From NCBI RefSeq assembly GCF_029625335.1, contig NZ_CP121111.1:1302001-1366000 (forward strand): DNA of 64,000 nucleotides, written 5' to 3'. The notes beneath the pieces were generated by a model. The model did not search any database. It was not told the DNA's origin and was given only the letters and a program-made list of their open reading frames with translations. The position numbers were made by a program, and so were the translations under genes. The DNA is from Flavobacterium nitratireducens. GTDB taxonomy: Bacteria > Bacteroidota > Bacteroidia > Flavobacteriales > Flavobacteriaceae. Numbering within the stretch: the stretch's first letter is position 1; each line of letters opens with the position of its first letter. Positions 19,030-28,975 of this stretch are shown here, one piece after another.

Positions 19030-19992
19030 TTATTCTATATTTTTCTTTGAGTACAAAAATGGGAAAAGCATTTGTCTATACCTAATAATAGGAAAATATT
19101 TAATGCTGAAAAGAGTAAAAAGCAATTGGGGCTGTGAGAAAAAAAATTGTGCCCAAGCTTTAATGTTTATATACATTTTGTTATGCTCTTGGTATCTTAG
19201 CATCCAAATCCATTTTAAAATATCATCGATAGTGGCAGCTTTAACTTGATTTTTGCTACACCAGACAGCAAGCGTTTCATGCATTTTAATATTATATATT
19301 TTGTACAAGTCTTCTTTATCAAAAATATTATTATCATGGACTCCTCGAATAGCGACTGCTCTATCAATAATTCCAGTTTCTAAACGGCATTTAATAGCCA
19401 TTTTCCAAAACATTTCCGAATCCTCTGCCACTACTAATTCTTCATTAAATAATCCTGTAGCTTGAAAAACGGATTTTTTTACTGTTAATCCATCAATTTG
19501 AAAATGACCACATCTTCCATACAACAAATTCTTAAACAAGTTTTCTGGTGTTATTTTTTGACTAACCGTATAGAGTTGGTGCGTTTTTAATTCTTGCTCT
19601 GTTGCAGTCCTATAAAAATGAAAGCCTACAGCATTATACACCCCATCACAATCAGGAACTTCTTGAAACAACTTGAAATCATTGGTAAATCGATTGGGTA
19701 AAAAATAATCATCAGCATCCAGAAAGGCTATATAATCCCCTGTAGCTTTTTGAATCCCAATGTTTCGAGTAGCAGAGCGTCCTTTGTTAAGCTTATTGGG
19801 ATGATGACATAATTTAATTTTAGGATACTTAGACTGAAGTTCTTTAACTATTTGTATTGTAGTATCGGTACTTCCATCATCTACTACAATAATCTCGCTT
19901 ACTTCAATTTGTTCTAAGCAGGATTCAATCGCTTTATTAATAAAACGTTCTGCATTGTAAGTTGGGATTATTATTGATAGAGAATATTGCAT
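19030..19992 (-). CDS. GT2 glycosyltransferase
   Basis: 320 residues. YSLSIIIPTYNAERFINKAI, EIIVVDDGSTDTTIQIV, FLDADDYFLPNRF and a late LVVAEDSEMFWKMAIKCRLE that aligns with the conserved ED acceptor motif. The C-terminus is hydrophobic and basic. It sits between the FkbM-like methyltransferase and the next GT2 gene in the same direction. Donor unknown. Confidence 0.85.
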   Translation of the reverse strand: MQYSLSIIIPTYNAERFINKAIESCLEQIEVSEIIVVDDGSTDTTIQIVKELQSKYPKIKLCHHPNKLNKGRSATRNIGIQKATGDYIAFLDADDYFLPNRFTNDFKLFQEVPDCDGVYNAVGFHFYRTATEQELKTHQLYTVSQKITPENLFKNLLYGRCGHFQIDGLTVKKSVFQATGLFNEELVVAEDSEMFWKMAIKCRLETGIIDRAVAIRGVHDNNIFDKEDLYKIYNIKMHETLAVWCSKNQVKAATIDDILKWIWMLRYQEHNKMYINIKAWAQFFFSQPQLLFTLFSIKYFPIIRYRQMLFPFLYSKKNIE

Positions 19993-20022
19993 ATACTATT
20001 ATTTTAAAATAAATTCTCTATT

Positions 20023-20911
20023 CTAATTTGTTTTTTTGAAAGCATAAATCATACCTGTTAATTCATCATAAGTTCTTGAAAAATAATCAAAACCAGATTT
20101 AATTAACATTTGTTCTATGACTTCAGCCCCTTTATCATGCCACTCCAATAGTAATACATCAATTTTATGAATCATCCCAGATTGACAAAGATCTTCTAAG
20201 ATTTCATATTCTCCTCCCTCACAATCCATTTTTACAATCAGTTTTTTATCCCTATTCTCAGACACTATTTTAGTTAATTCTAAAGTTGCTGATTCTATTT
20301 GAACTTCAATTTTTTTTGCATTAGTATTATTTTCATAACTAGGACTCGATTTACCTCGAAGTCCTGTATTTCCTTTGCAATTTTTATCAAATAAAAATAA
20401 TTCCTTGCGACTATTGTTACCTAATCCTATATTTTTTATAGTTGTTATTTTCTGGATTTTATTATTCAAACTAAAATTATATTGTGCCTGTTCAAACGTA
20501 TCTTTTACGGGTTCAAATGCATAAATCTTATCTACATAATCCAATCGTGAAAAAAAGAGATGTAATACCAATATTGGCTCCAATATCTATTACAACGGAT
20601 TGAGAGCTTGAAATAAAATCATAATCATTCCTAACAAATATTTCATTTAAAATATGAAATTCCTCCTCACTTTCTATATAAATACTAAGATCTAAAAAAC
20701 CTACTAAAAACCCCTCTCTATGATTAACAATAGAAAGTTCTTTAAACTTATTTTCTAAATTTTGAATATAATATTTGGATTGGAATAGCGTATTAAAATT
20801 CTCGTTCACATGATATTTTTTTAGAGGAAACATTAATTGCTCTCTTTCTTTATCCTTATTTATTATTCTATAACCCAACTTATTGATAACCGTATATAAA
20901 AGATTCCTCAT
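20023..20911 (-). pseudogene. FkbM-family methyltransferase, frameshifted
   Basis: The first part (20911 to about 20556) ends with the SAM-binding [16 protein letters not shown]. The second part, in another frame (to 20023), continues [19 protein letters not shown] and then [18 protein letters not shown] and LLLEWHD, the FkbM core. They join at a T7 run (A7 on plus, 20550-20556): removing one T or adding two restores one protein of about 295 residues. FkbM proteins O-methylate sugars or other small molecules, here presumably a residue of the glycan. Confidence 0.8.
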
Positions 20912-21036
20912 TTTTAAATAAAATAGTATTAATTATATCGCTAGATTTTTTGTTTCGCGCTACAAAAGTGATTTTAATTTATGCTTCAAATTATAACTTG
21001 GAAATGCAATAATTGCTTTTAACAAAAAATAACGCT

Positions 21037-21853
21037 TTACACAATGCTTTTTATTTTTTTAGCCCTTGCAAAACGAGACATGTAATAATTAGATTGAAAA
21101 ATTTTCATCTCTGTTTTTGTAAAATTATCAATGTCAATTTGATTTTTTTCTTCTCTTATAAGTATTTAACATAGCATAAAAATGCCAATATTTTGCCTTA
21201 TATTCATTTTCATTTGCTGAAATGCTATTGTTATGTTTCCTATATTGATATAAAACTTCATTCAAAAATACAACCACTCCAACCTCTTCCATTTTAAAAT
21301 ACAAATCTTGATCTACAGCCCTTTTCATCTTTTTATCAATACCAATAGTTAAATTGTATTTTTCCTTTTTGAAAGTTGCAAAAGCTGTCATAGCACCTGC
21401 TCCATAAGTCAAATAGGATTTACCAATAGGAATTGCTGCTCCATGTTTTCCCTCTTCAATCTGATTCAAATTGAAATCAACCAATTTATATTTTGAGGTA
21501 ACAATACTAATATTTGTATTTTCCTGATGAAGCTGAATCATTTTCTCAATAGCAACAGGAGATAAAGCATCATCAGGGTCTAAAAACCCACAAATTATTC
21601 CTTCTGCTAGACTTACACATTTATTTTTGGTAAAACCACAACCTTCATTCTCTTCGTTTAAAAATAATTTAAAACGTGAATCCCCCTCTATAAGTTTCTT
21701 AATCATAAATACTGAATCATCCGTAGAACCATCATCTACAATAATTACTTCCCAGTTCGTATAGGTTTGTTCAAGAATACTATGATAACAGTCTTTAAAA
21801 AAATGACCATTATTATAATTAGCCACTAATATGGAAACTAGGGGATTATTCAT
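21037..21853 (-). CDS. GT2 glycosyltransferase with a frameshifted C-terminal tail
   Basis: Start chosen at ATG 21853 (MNNPLVSILVANYN); it overlaps the stop of the upstream GT4 gene by 8 bases. Motifs: VIIVDDGSTDDSVF, CGFLDPDDALSPVAIE and RAVDQDLYFKMEEVG. As read it stops at 21134 in RRKKSN. In another frame the next bases encode QIDIDNFTKTEMKIFQSNYY and ...RFARAKKIKSIV, ending at 21037, a very plausible natural tail. The shift is at a 7-base run (21143-21149). The catalytic domain is complete either way. Bases 20912-21036 hold no further gene. Confidence 0.75.
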
Positions 21854-22966
21854 TTCTATAAATTGCTTTTTCAATTAATTCATCGATGGTTCTCAAATGT
21901 CTTTCTAATGTAAAACATTCTCTAATCCTATTTTTACCTTTAGCCCCAATTTGCAGTGCAAGAGATGTATTCTCCAAAAGTAACATCATTTTTTGAGCCA
22001 TCGCATCCACATCATGTTCAGGAACTAAAAAACCTGTTTCTCCATCAATAATTACATCAGGAATTCCTGCATGAAAAGTTGAAATTACTGGTAAACCTGC
22101 TGCCGAAGCTTCTAAAATAGCCACTGGAGTCCCTTCCTGATCTCCATTAATAGCTGTAATTGAATGTTGTACAAAAGCTAAACTTTTACTTAGATAAGCT
22201 TCAAAATCTTTAGGCGATAATACTCCTGGAAGTATAACATTATTTTCTAATTGATAATAGCTAACCAAATTTTTACATACTTCATACAATTCCCCATTTC
22301 CTCCAATAACTAATTGGGCTTTAGGGAATTTTTCTACTACTTGCTTAAAGGCTAAAATAGTATAATAGGGTGCTTTTTTATTAACAAATCGTCCTAACCC
22401 TATAAAAATTGGTTCCAAAAACTTTGGTACAATTTCTAAAAAAAGATTATTGGGACCATACGTATTATAGATTACCTTTTCCTGTGGACAACCCAACTCA
22501 ATAAGTTTATCCTTCATTGAAAGAGAAACCGCAATCACATAGGTACTGTAATCAAAAACCTCTTTGTAATTGTTACATGATTTTATAACCGAATCTACTG
22601 AGGCATCATAACCATGAAAATGAGTAATTAGTGGTATCTTTAAACACTTACAAATAGAAACAATGCGATAAGCTGTTGTACCATATTGAGCAAAAACTAA
22701 CTGAATTTTATTCTTCTTTAATGAAGAAATAAAAGCATGTTCAGCACTAGTAAGTAAGGTTAATCTTAATTTTCTTTTAATCTTTATGATTACTTTATTA
22801 AAATCACTATTTAGACTTCCTTTACCCTCTAAATAACTAGGCAAATGTCCTCCATAATAATAATAAATATTATCTCTTAATCCTTTTTTTGAGCCTGAAT
22901 AAAGGTTTCAGAATAAGCATTTTGAGATGGAGAAACCATCGCTATTCTGTTTTTTTGCAGTTCCAT
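21846..22966 (-). CDS. GT4-type glycosyltransferase with a frameshifted N-terminus
   Basis: The main frame (22844 to 21846, 332 residues) contains LITHFHGYDASVD, FIGLGRFVNKKAPYYTILAF, LVIGGNGELYEVC and the GT4 motif NGDQEGTPVAILEASAAGLP. Its own N-terminus is too short. ATG at 22966 reads MELQKNRIAMVSPSQNAYSE, a proper GT-B start, then hits a stop after QAQKKD. One extra A at the A7 run (T7 on plus, 22884-22890) links it to GLRDNIYYYYGGHLPSYLEG. The restored length of about 373 is normal for the family. Confidence 0.8.
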
Positions 22967-22970
22967 AAAT

Positions 22971-23923
22971 TCAATTATTATCCCTTTTTAAACAATCGTA
23001 TCTAAAACATAAATAATTCCAAATAAAAAAATGAATTGTTCTATTCTCTAATTTCACATTATAAAATGTTTTTAATAAAACTTCTGTAACAGAATGCAAA
23101 CGAAACCACTTCTTATACAAATTTAATTCTGCTCTTACATTTTTTATTTTAGCCTCTAACATAAAAAAGCGTATATCTTTTTCTTCAAGCAACCTCTTTT
23201 TTTCTCGTGAATACTGTTATGATTTCTAGTAACACTATGATGATTTCTAAAACAATTCAGCTTTTTTTTACAAAAAAAAACTTTCGATTTTAAAGCTATT
23301 TTAATCCAAAAATACCAATCCCCACACATTTTCATTTGTAATAACGATTCTGAGAAAAAAAAGTTATCAACTAAATTTCTCCTAAAAATTACCGCACTTG
23401 CATTAGGTATCACATTAAAAAAACTTAAATATAACTGTATAAATTGCCTTCCATCCATTTCAAAATTATCGACCCAAATATTCGGTTGAAAATATTTAGT
23501 ATAATTGATTCTATGATATATTTGGTGACAATTTACATCAACATCAATTGTTTGACAATAGCCCAAACCAATAGTTGAATCTTTAATCATTGCATCTATT
23601 ATATTGTCAATAAAATCCAACTCGCAATAATCATCACTCTCTGCAATCCAGATGTATTCTCCTTTTGCAAAAGCAATCCCATTTTCCCATTGTTTAAATG
23701 GACTACCTGAATTTACTTCATTAAAAACACAACAACTTACTTTAGGATGCTTTGCATATTCTAAAAGAATTTCTCGGCTATTATCTGTACTACAATCGTC
23801 TAACAAAATTACCTCAAAATTAGAATAGCTTTGATTAAAAACACTCTCTAAACGCTGTTTTAAAAAACGTTCGTGATTGTAATTGGGAACTATTATAGAA
23901 ATTAATGGTGGAGATTCATTCAT
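22971..23923 (-). pseudogene. GT2 glycosyltransferase, frameshifted
   Basis: The N-terminal 240 residues carry PLISIIVPNYNHERFLKQRL, ILLDDCSTDNSREIL, IWIAESDDYCELDFID and the acceptor-side CGDWYFWIKIALKS. The frame then drifts into GCLKKKIYAFLC and stops. One added A at the A7 run (T7 on plus, 23197-23203) continues instead into KRLLEEKDIRFFMLEAKIKN and the tail ending at 22971. The catalytic domain is intact, so the as-read product may still be active but with a foreign tail. The preceding A8 and T9 runs in this gene are in frame. Confidence 0.8.
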
Positions 23924-23975
23924 ATTTTACTCATTCAAACCTAAATTTAAAAATCATTCAAAAAATTACCAGTAA

Positions 23976-24803
23976 TTAATTTTTAAACATTTTTTTTAAT
24001 AATTTGACGGGATATAAAATAAAATTACCTACTCTATAAGAATTACAATTCCTTAATATTTGAATAAACTTTTCTTCTTGCTGAAAATTCAATATTTGAG
24101 AACCATTAAAAAAAGAACAAGGTTGACTATTAAAATCCCTATTAGAAGCAATAGCTATTAAATATATTGATTCTATAGGGTCTCCTTTCTTTATTATCGA
24201 AAAATCTCCACTATAAGTAAAAATTTCATTTTTATTAAATTGACTATTTATATATGAATTCCCGTTTATATAAGATTGACCTAAAAACTGTTGTTTAGAA
24301 AAAAATTTTTTAACTAGGTTAAAAAAATCTTCCTTATAAAGTTCTTTCACATGATATTTATTTTTGTAACCCCTTCTGTCAGTATAATAATATTTATCAG
24401 GTGTTGAAATAATTAAAAGCCCATCTGGTTTTAAAATACGTTTAATTTCCATCATCATTTCATCATGTTTATCATGATGCTCTATAGTTTCAAAGCTCAC
24501 TACTACATCAATAGATTTATCTTCGATTGGAATTGAATCTGCTGCTCCTATCTTAAAACTTAAGTTCTCACTAACATATTTCTCTTTAGCATTAAAAATA
24601 GTGTCGGAATCAATATCTATTCCAATTACAGAATGAGCTATTTTACTCATTAAAAAACTACCGTATCCTTCACCACAAGCAATATCTACAACAACCTTAT
24701 TTGTAAGATAATCAAGTACTATAGCATATCTGTGTAAATGCTCTATTGAATTATTAGTATTTACGAATGTTTCTAATCTTTCCCCCGTCCAATCTTTTTT
24801 CAT
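23976..24803 (-). CDS. Class I SAM-dependent methyltransferase
   Basis: 275 residues. SAM motif I VVDIACGEGYGSFLM, then VIGIDIDSDTIFNAKEKYV, VVSFETIEHH and ILKPDGLLIISTPDKYYYTD, the standard Methyltransf_11 layout. It starts 3 bases after the restored stop of the Wzt gene, so the two are probably cotranslated. In ABC-exported O-polysaccharides, methyltransferases next to Wzt often cap the non-reducing end as the chain-termination signal. That role is plausible here but inferred. Confidence 0.85.
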   Translation of the reverse strand: MKKDWTGERLETFVNTNNSIEHLHRYAIVLDYLTNKVVVDIACGEGYGSFLMSKIAHSVIGIDIDSDTIFNAKEKYVSENLSFKIGAADSIPIEDKSIDVVVSFETIEHHDKHDEMMMEIKRILKPDGLLIISTPDKYYYTDRRGYKNKYHVKELYKEDFFNLVKKFFSKQQFLGQSYINGNSYINSQFNKNEIFTYSGDFSIIKKGDPIESIYLIAIASNRDFNSQPCSFFNGSQILNFQQEEKFIQILRNCNSYRVGNFILYPVKLLKKMFKN

Positions 24804-24806
24804 TTT

Positions 24807-26117
24807 TTATTCCCAATTTAATAGTGGTCTAATTAGACCTGGTATATTATGAGTATATTCTCCTCTAATTGTTTTATCATTTTTATTCTCAAGAGACATT
24901 AAATCCAACTATATCCATTTCATGAAACTCAACAAAAAATGGATTATATCGTAAAATTGCAAAACTACAAGTATAATTCCCCTCAGCTAGCAAATTTTTA
25001 GGTATAATAATAGTTTTTTTATACGAATTAATTGGAAAAGGCTTAACTAAAGTTAATGAGTTAGAATCGTGAGAACTTAATATGTGTACTCCTTGTGAAT
25101 TAAATAAATTAAAACCATGTGTAAACAATTGATTTTCTTTTAATATATCATACGTGAATTCAATTTTAATATCCTGTGTAGTTAAATGATTCAAACCTTG
25201 TTGATTATAAGCATCAATTACTTTTACTTCTTTCATTTTAATAAAATCCGAACCTGGAGGTATCTCATTATCCCAATTCCTATAAGAATGAAAATTTGAT
25301 TTTTTTAAATAAGTATTAATACAATTATCAATCTCTCCTTCAAAAACCACTTTCCCATGTTCTAAAACAATTCCCCTAGTACACAAACTCTTCACTGCCG
25401 CCATATTATGACTCACAAACAATACGGTTCTTCCTTCGCCTCTGGAAATATCCTGCATTTTACCAATGGCTTTTTTTGGAATTCGGCATCGCCTACGGCT
25501 AACACCTCATCAACAACCAAAATTTCAGGTTCGAGAAAGGCAGCTACAGCAAAAGCCAAACGAACGGTCATTCCGCTACTGTAGCGTTTTACAGGAGTGT
25601 CAATATAACGCTCACAGCCTGAAAATTCGATAATCTCATCGAGTTTGGTTGTGATTTCGCTCTTGGTCATTCCTAAAATAGCACCATTGAGATAGATGTT
25701 TTCCCTGCCTGTTAATTCGCCATTAAAACCGGTACCTACTTCTAATAAAGAAGCGATACGACCACGGGATTTAATAGTTCCTGTTGTGGGAGCTGTAACC
25801 TTTGAAAGAATTTTTAAGAGCGTTGATTTTCCTGCTCCGTTTTTACCAATGATTCCTAAAACTTCTCCTCGCTCCACTTCAAAATTGATATCCTGTAACG
25901 CCCATACATAATCGGAACTTCCCTTTGTGGAACGATCATTCACATCGCCTATTTTTAAATACGGATCTTCTTTTCCCCGAATACGGTGCCACCAACGATT
26001 AATGTCATGACTAAGCGTACCGGTTCCTACCGTACCTAATCGGTATTGCTTGGAGATGTTTTCGGCTTTTAGAATAATATTCTTGTTGTGAGTTCTGGGT
26101 TCTGGGTTGTCGGGCAT
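24807..26117 (-). pseudogene. wzt: Wzt-like polysaccharide ABC transporter ATPase, frameshifted twice
   Basis: N-terminal ABC domain: IIGKNGAGKSTLLKILSKVT (Walker A), YSSGMTVRLAFAVAAFLEPE (signature) and EILVVDEVLAVGD (Walker B). After AEFQ the frame breaks at an A7 run (T7 on plus, 25471-25477). One added A gives QKKAIGKMQDISRGEGRTVL and the H-loop FVSHNMAAV. A C-terminal Wzt-type glycan-binding domain follows. As read it ends at 24889 in GFNVS. A second shift at a short CT repeat (24892-24898) would extend it by LENKNDKTIRGEYTHNIPGL and RPLLNWE, the typical end, to 24807. The first residues, MPDNPEPRTHNKN, are encoded by heptamer repeats. Energises export with the upstream permease. Confidence 0.85.
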
Positions 26118-26220
26118 TGTTTGAGTTGTGAGTTCTGGGTTCTGGGTTGTGAGTTGTGAGTTCTGGGTTCTGGGTTCTGGATTCTAAAACCTCTAAAACT
26201 CATAACTCAATACTCACAAC
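26086..26220. repeat. Degenerate heptamer repeat array with inverted arms
   Basis: About fifteen 7-base units alternating TTGTGAG, TTCTGGG and variants, followed at 26190-26220 by the reverse-complement form (CTCATAA, CTCACAA). The array extends into the 5' end of the Wzt gene and lies downstream of the S23-like gene. The opposing arms could form a long hairpin. Confidence 0.85.
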
Positions 26221-26225
26221 TGATG

Positions 26226-26600
26226 CTATTTCCAATTTTGTTCTACATACTTTATAAAGTTAAAAATTTTTCCACCTAAATTTTCATAACGCTGTATTAA
26301 TGATTCAAAATCCGGTTTCAAATTAGGATATAGTACTACTATTTTATAAATATGACCAATTGTCTCTAAACAACTAGAATGAGAAAAAACCAAAAACCGA
26401 ATAAAATCAGCTTTATATTTTCTTCTTCCATATCCTTCTACTATATTAGACACTACACTATCTGAAGAGCGCCGCAACTGACTTCCTAACTCATACAATT
26501 CGTACTTGGGTAACTTTAGACTATTAGGATGTACCGTTAAAAACAAATCCAAACCAATATTGTAAATGTCTAAATCTTTATAACTTTTAAAATCGCTCAT
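26226..26600 (-). CDS. S23/four-helix-bundle family protein
   Basis: 124 residues, all helical in appearance, with the family signature LRRSSDSVVSNIVEGYGRRK at about 43-62 and KADFIRFLVFSHSSCLETIG. This family includes proteins encoded in 23S rRNA intervening sequences and many stand-alone copies of unknown role. It separates the two ABC transporter genes wzm and wzt, and is bounded on both sides by heptamer repeat arrays, so it looks like a later insertion in the operon. Confidence 0.85.
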   Translation of the reverse strand: MSDFKSYKDLDIYNIGLDLFLTVHPNSLKLPKYELYELGSQLRRSSDSVVSNIVEGYGRRKYKADFIRFLVFSHSSCLETIGHIYKIVVLYPNLKPDFESLIQRYENLGGKIFNFIKYVEQNWK

Positions 26601-26605
26601 GTTTT

Positions 26606-26692
26606 TTTGTTGTGGGTTATCAGTTGTGGGTTATCAGTTGTGGGTTATCAGTTGGACTATCTCATAACTGACAACTCACAACTCATAACTGC
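26606..26692. repeat. Degenerate heptamer repeat array with inverted arms
   Basis: Plus-strand units GTTGTGG and GTTATCA alternate three times. A short spacer follows, then the inverted arm CTCATAA/CTGACAA/CTCACAA/CTCATAA. It fills the gap between the Wzm stop and the S23-like start. The inverted arms can pair over more than 20 bases, so it may act as a weak terminator or attenuator. Confidence 0.85.
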
Positions 26693-27561
26693 TTAAACCG
26701 TATCAATAAAACTCTTTTCTACCTTATTAAAAACTAATAAACCTAAAATAAAAACGATGATCGTAATCGACGCTGTATACATAATGCCATAAACAGAAAT
26801 TTCCCCCACATTCAGTAACATGACTCGGGATGTTTCAATGATATAGGCCAATGGATTGTATTGTACTAACCAGCTGTATTGTGGCATTTTCTTTTCAATA
26901 AGTGCCATAGGATAAACTACTGCCGAAAGGTACATTAACAATTGTACTCCAAAACCAATAAGGTAATTTAAATCACGGTATTTAGTCACCATTGAAGAAA
27001 TAATCATTCCTAAGCCTAAGCCCAAAATCCCCATTAAAACGATTAACAAAGGAAAAAACAAAACCCAAATGGTGAGTCCTATTGCTGCTCCATTCCAATA
27101 GAAATAAAGATAAAAACAAATGAAAATTATAAATTGGATACCAAATTTCAATAAGTTAGATATCACCACCGAAAGCGGCGTTATTATCCTAGGGAAATAT
27201 ACCTTACCAAAGATCCCTGCGTTGGCCGCAAAGGTATTGGAAGTTCCATTCAAACAAGTGGTAAAATAATTCCAAACGGTAATTCCTGCCATATTAAATA
27301 AAAAAGGAGGTACTGCTCCTGTTTCGATACCTGCAACGGTATTAAAAATAATGGTAAAGGTAATGGATGTAAATAAGGGTTGAATGAGATACCAAAGTGG
27401 CCCTAAAACGGTTTGCTTGTACACGGTTACTACATCTCTTTTGACAAAAAGAAATAATAAATCACGATAGCGCCAAACTTCATTTAGATTCAGAGAAAAA
27501 AACTGTTTTTGGGTTTGATTTCAAACAGCCAATCTTCATCAACAGTATCTTTTGGTTTCAT
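26693..27561 (-). CDS. wzm: Wzm-like polysaccharide ABC transporter permease, N-terminus frameshifted
   Basis: The main frame (27424 to 26693, 243 residues) starts at MYKQTVLGPLWYLIQPLFTS and contains six hydrophobic segments of the ABC2 exporter type, ending in FNKVEKSFIDTV. The family normally has about 45 more residues. These are present from ATG 27561 (MKPKDTVDEDWLFEIKPKNS) and LNEVWRYRDLLFLFVKRDVV, but separated by a stop. One added T at the T7 run (A7 on plus, 27496-27502) joins them. Partner of Wzt in exporting a completed lipid-linked polysaccharide. Confidence 0.85.
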
Positions 27562-27685
27562 TATTTTTAATTCAATAATTCTTTGTTGTAAATATAAATC
27601 TCATTCTCTAAACCCACCAAAAATAACCGACTAATAACCTAAAAAGACTAAAAACTACCCGTTTTAAAAGAAAATCCTTGTTTGT

Positions 27686-27857
27686 TGTGGGGTTGTGGGT
27701 TGTGAGTTGTGAGTTGTGGGTTGTGAGTTGTGGGTTGTGAGTTCTGAGTTCTGAGTTCTGAGTTGTGGGTTGTGGGGTATTTTTTTTCTGCCCCTAAAGG
27801 GGAAAAGAAATTTATAAAATTCCAATACCTAACTCATAACTCACAACCCAGAACTCA
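27686..27857. repeat. Heptamer array plus half-palindrome upstream of capC
   Basis: Heptamers GTTGTGG/GTTGTGA/GTTCTGA at 27686-27777 and the inverted arm at 27826-27857. Between them lies cccctaaaggggaaaagaaa, half of a palindrome seen complete at 28803-28844. The 27562-27895 gap otherwise holds the 5' flank of wzm and the capC promoter. Confidence 0.8.
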
Positions 27858-27883
27858 TCATTTCAATCTCATCACTTTTTCCT

Positions 27884-27892
27884 TATCTTTGC
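27884..27892 (+). promoter_or_regulatory. Bacteroidota-type -7 box for capC-like gene
   Basis: TATCTTTGC matches the Bacteroidota sigma-70 -7 consensus TAnnTTTG and lies only four bases before the ATG at 27896, so the transcript would be leaderless or nearly so. The -33 element is weak (TTTC near 27861). The box is seen; the use is inferred. Confidence 0.5.
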
Positions 27893-27895
27893 ACT

Positions 27896-28633
27896 ATGTT
27901 TACACTTTTTAAATCCAAGCCGGTTTTGAAGGATTTAATTCCGGACAACCATGTTGATATTCATTCCCATCTTCTTCCTGGTATTGATGATGGCGCTAAA
28001 AATTTTGAAGATTCCTTACGTTTAACGCAAGCTTTGAAAAGTTTTGGCGTTTCTCAATTCATTACCACACCTCACGTTATTCAACATGTTTGGGAAAACA
28101 GTCATGAACAGATTCTAGCCAATAAAAACAGTACTGTTGAGGCACTTCGTAAAAACAACATTAGTGTACCATTTCAAGCAGCTGCCGAATATTTAATGGA
28201 TGACCAATTTGTTCGTTTGTTCCAATCGGAAGCATTATTGACTTTGAAAGATAATTATGTTTTGGTTGAAATGTCATACATCAATGCACCTATTCAGTTG
28301 TATTCTATTTTATTTGATTTAAGAGTGGCCGGATATACTCCTGTTCTTGCCCATCCAGAACGCTATTTGTTTTACCATAAAAATATAAACGAATACGAGA
28401 AATTAAAAAAGGCGGGCTGTTTGTTTCAATTAAATTTATTAGCTGTTACTGGCTATTACGGGGAGAACATCACCAAAGTGGCTGAAAACTTGCTTCAAAA
28501 AGGCCTGTATGATTTTGTAGGTTCCGATGTACATCACAACAATCATATTGCTGCTTTTGATCAAAAGGTCAAATTAAAAGACTTGAATCCTCTGAAAGAG
28601 GTTATAGGAAACAATCAGTTTTTTAAGGTTTAA
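27896..28633 (+). CDS. PHP-type protein-tyrosine phosphatase (CapC/CpsB/YwqE-like)
   Basis: 245 residues. Metal-binding PHP motifs in order: VDIHSHLLPGIDDGAKNFED near residue 20, FITTPHV, LVEMSY, VLAHPERY and the C-terminal YDFVGSDVHHNNH. In Gram-positive and Bacteroidota capsule systems this Mn-dependent phosphatase dephosphorylates the Wzc/CpsD tyrosine kinase, regulating chain length and export. It is the only convincing plus-strand gene in the window, diverging from wzm, with its own promoter-like box. Two candidate kinases (34903-37260, 60953-63406) are present. Confidence 0.9.
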   Translation: MFTLFKSKPVLKDLIPDNHVDIHSHLLPGIDDGAKNFEDSLRLTQALKSFGVSQFITTPHVIQHVWENSHEQILANKNSTVEALRKNNISVPFQAAAEYLMDDQFVRLFQSEALLTLKDNYVLVEMSYINAPIQLYSILFDLRVAGYTPVLAHPERYLFYHKNINEYEKLKKAGCLFQLNLLAVTGYYGENITKVAENLLQKGLYDFVGSDVHHNNHIAAFDQKVKLKDLNPLKEVIGNNQFFKV

Positions 28634-28671
28634 TTTTTTATTTTTTACCCTAGAAATCATGTCGGTTTTTC

Positions 28672-28800
28672 AGTTGTGGGGTGTGGGTTGTCGGTTATCA
28701 GTTGTCGGTACAGTTCTCAAGTGAATTTCTTTTCTTCCCCCTGCCCCTTTAAAAAAGTTATGGGTTATCAGTTGTGGGTTGTGGGTTGTGGGTTGTCAAA
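28672..28800. repeat. Degenerate heptamer repeats downstream of capC-like gene
   Basis: Runs of GTTGTGG/GTTATCA/GTTGTCG at 28672-28712 and 28759-28798, with a partial palindrome (gaatttcttttcttccccct) between them. They occupy the space between the phosphatase and the convergent PglF-like gene. Confidence 0.8.
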
Positions 28801-28802
28801 TG

Positions 28803-28844
28803 AATTTCTTTTCTTTCCCCTGCCCCTAAAGGGGAAAAGAAATT
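28803..28844. repeat. Long AT/GC palindrome (possible bidirectional terminator)
   Basis: AATTTCTTTTC at the left pairs with GAAAAGAAATT at the right, and inside CCCCT pairs with AGGGG. It lies between convergent genes, where a bidirectional terminator would be useful. Related copies are at 27787-27812 (half), about 28723-28753 (half) and 33265-33310. Confidence 0.7.
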
Positions 28845-28873
28845 TACATGTAATTGCTAATCCTATACGTTAT

Positions 28874-28915
28874 AATTTTCGGCTCCCTTTAGGGCTGGGG
28901 AAAAGCGAAAATTTT
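28874..28915. repeat. Palindromic element, TTTTCGGCTCCC type
   Basis: Arms AAATTTTCG-like and CGAAAATTT flank a CCCTTTAGGG core. A near-identical copy lies at 33196-33236, there too beside the other palindrome family. Heptamers of the CTTCTAA form follow at 28919-28975. Confidence 0.7.
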
Positions 28916-28975
28916 TCTACTTCTAACTCCTAACTTCCCTCTTCTAACTTCCCTCTCCTAACTTCCCACTTAGCA

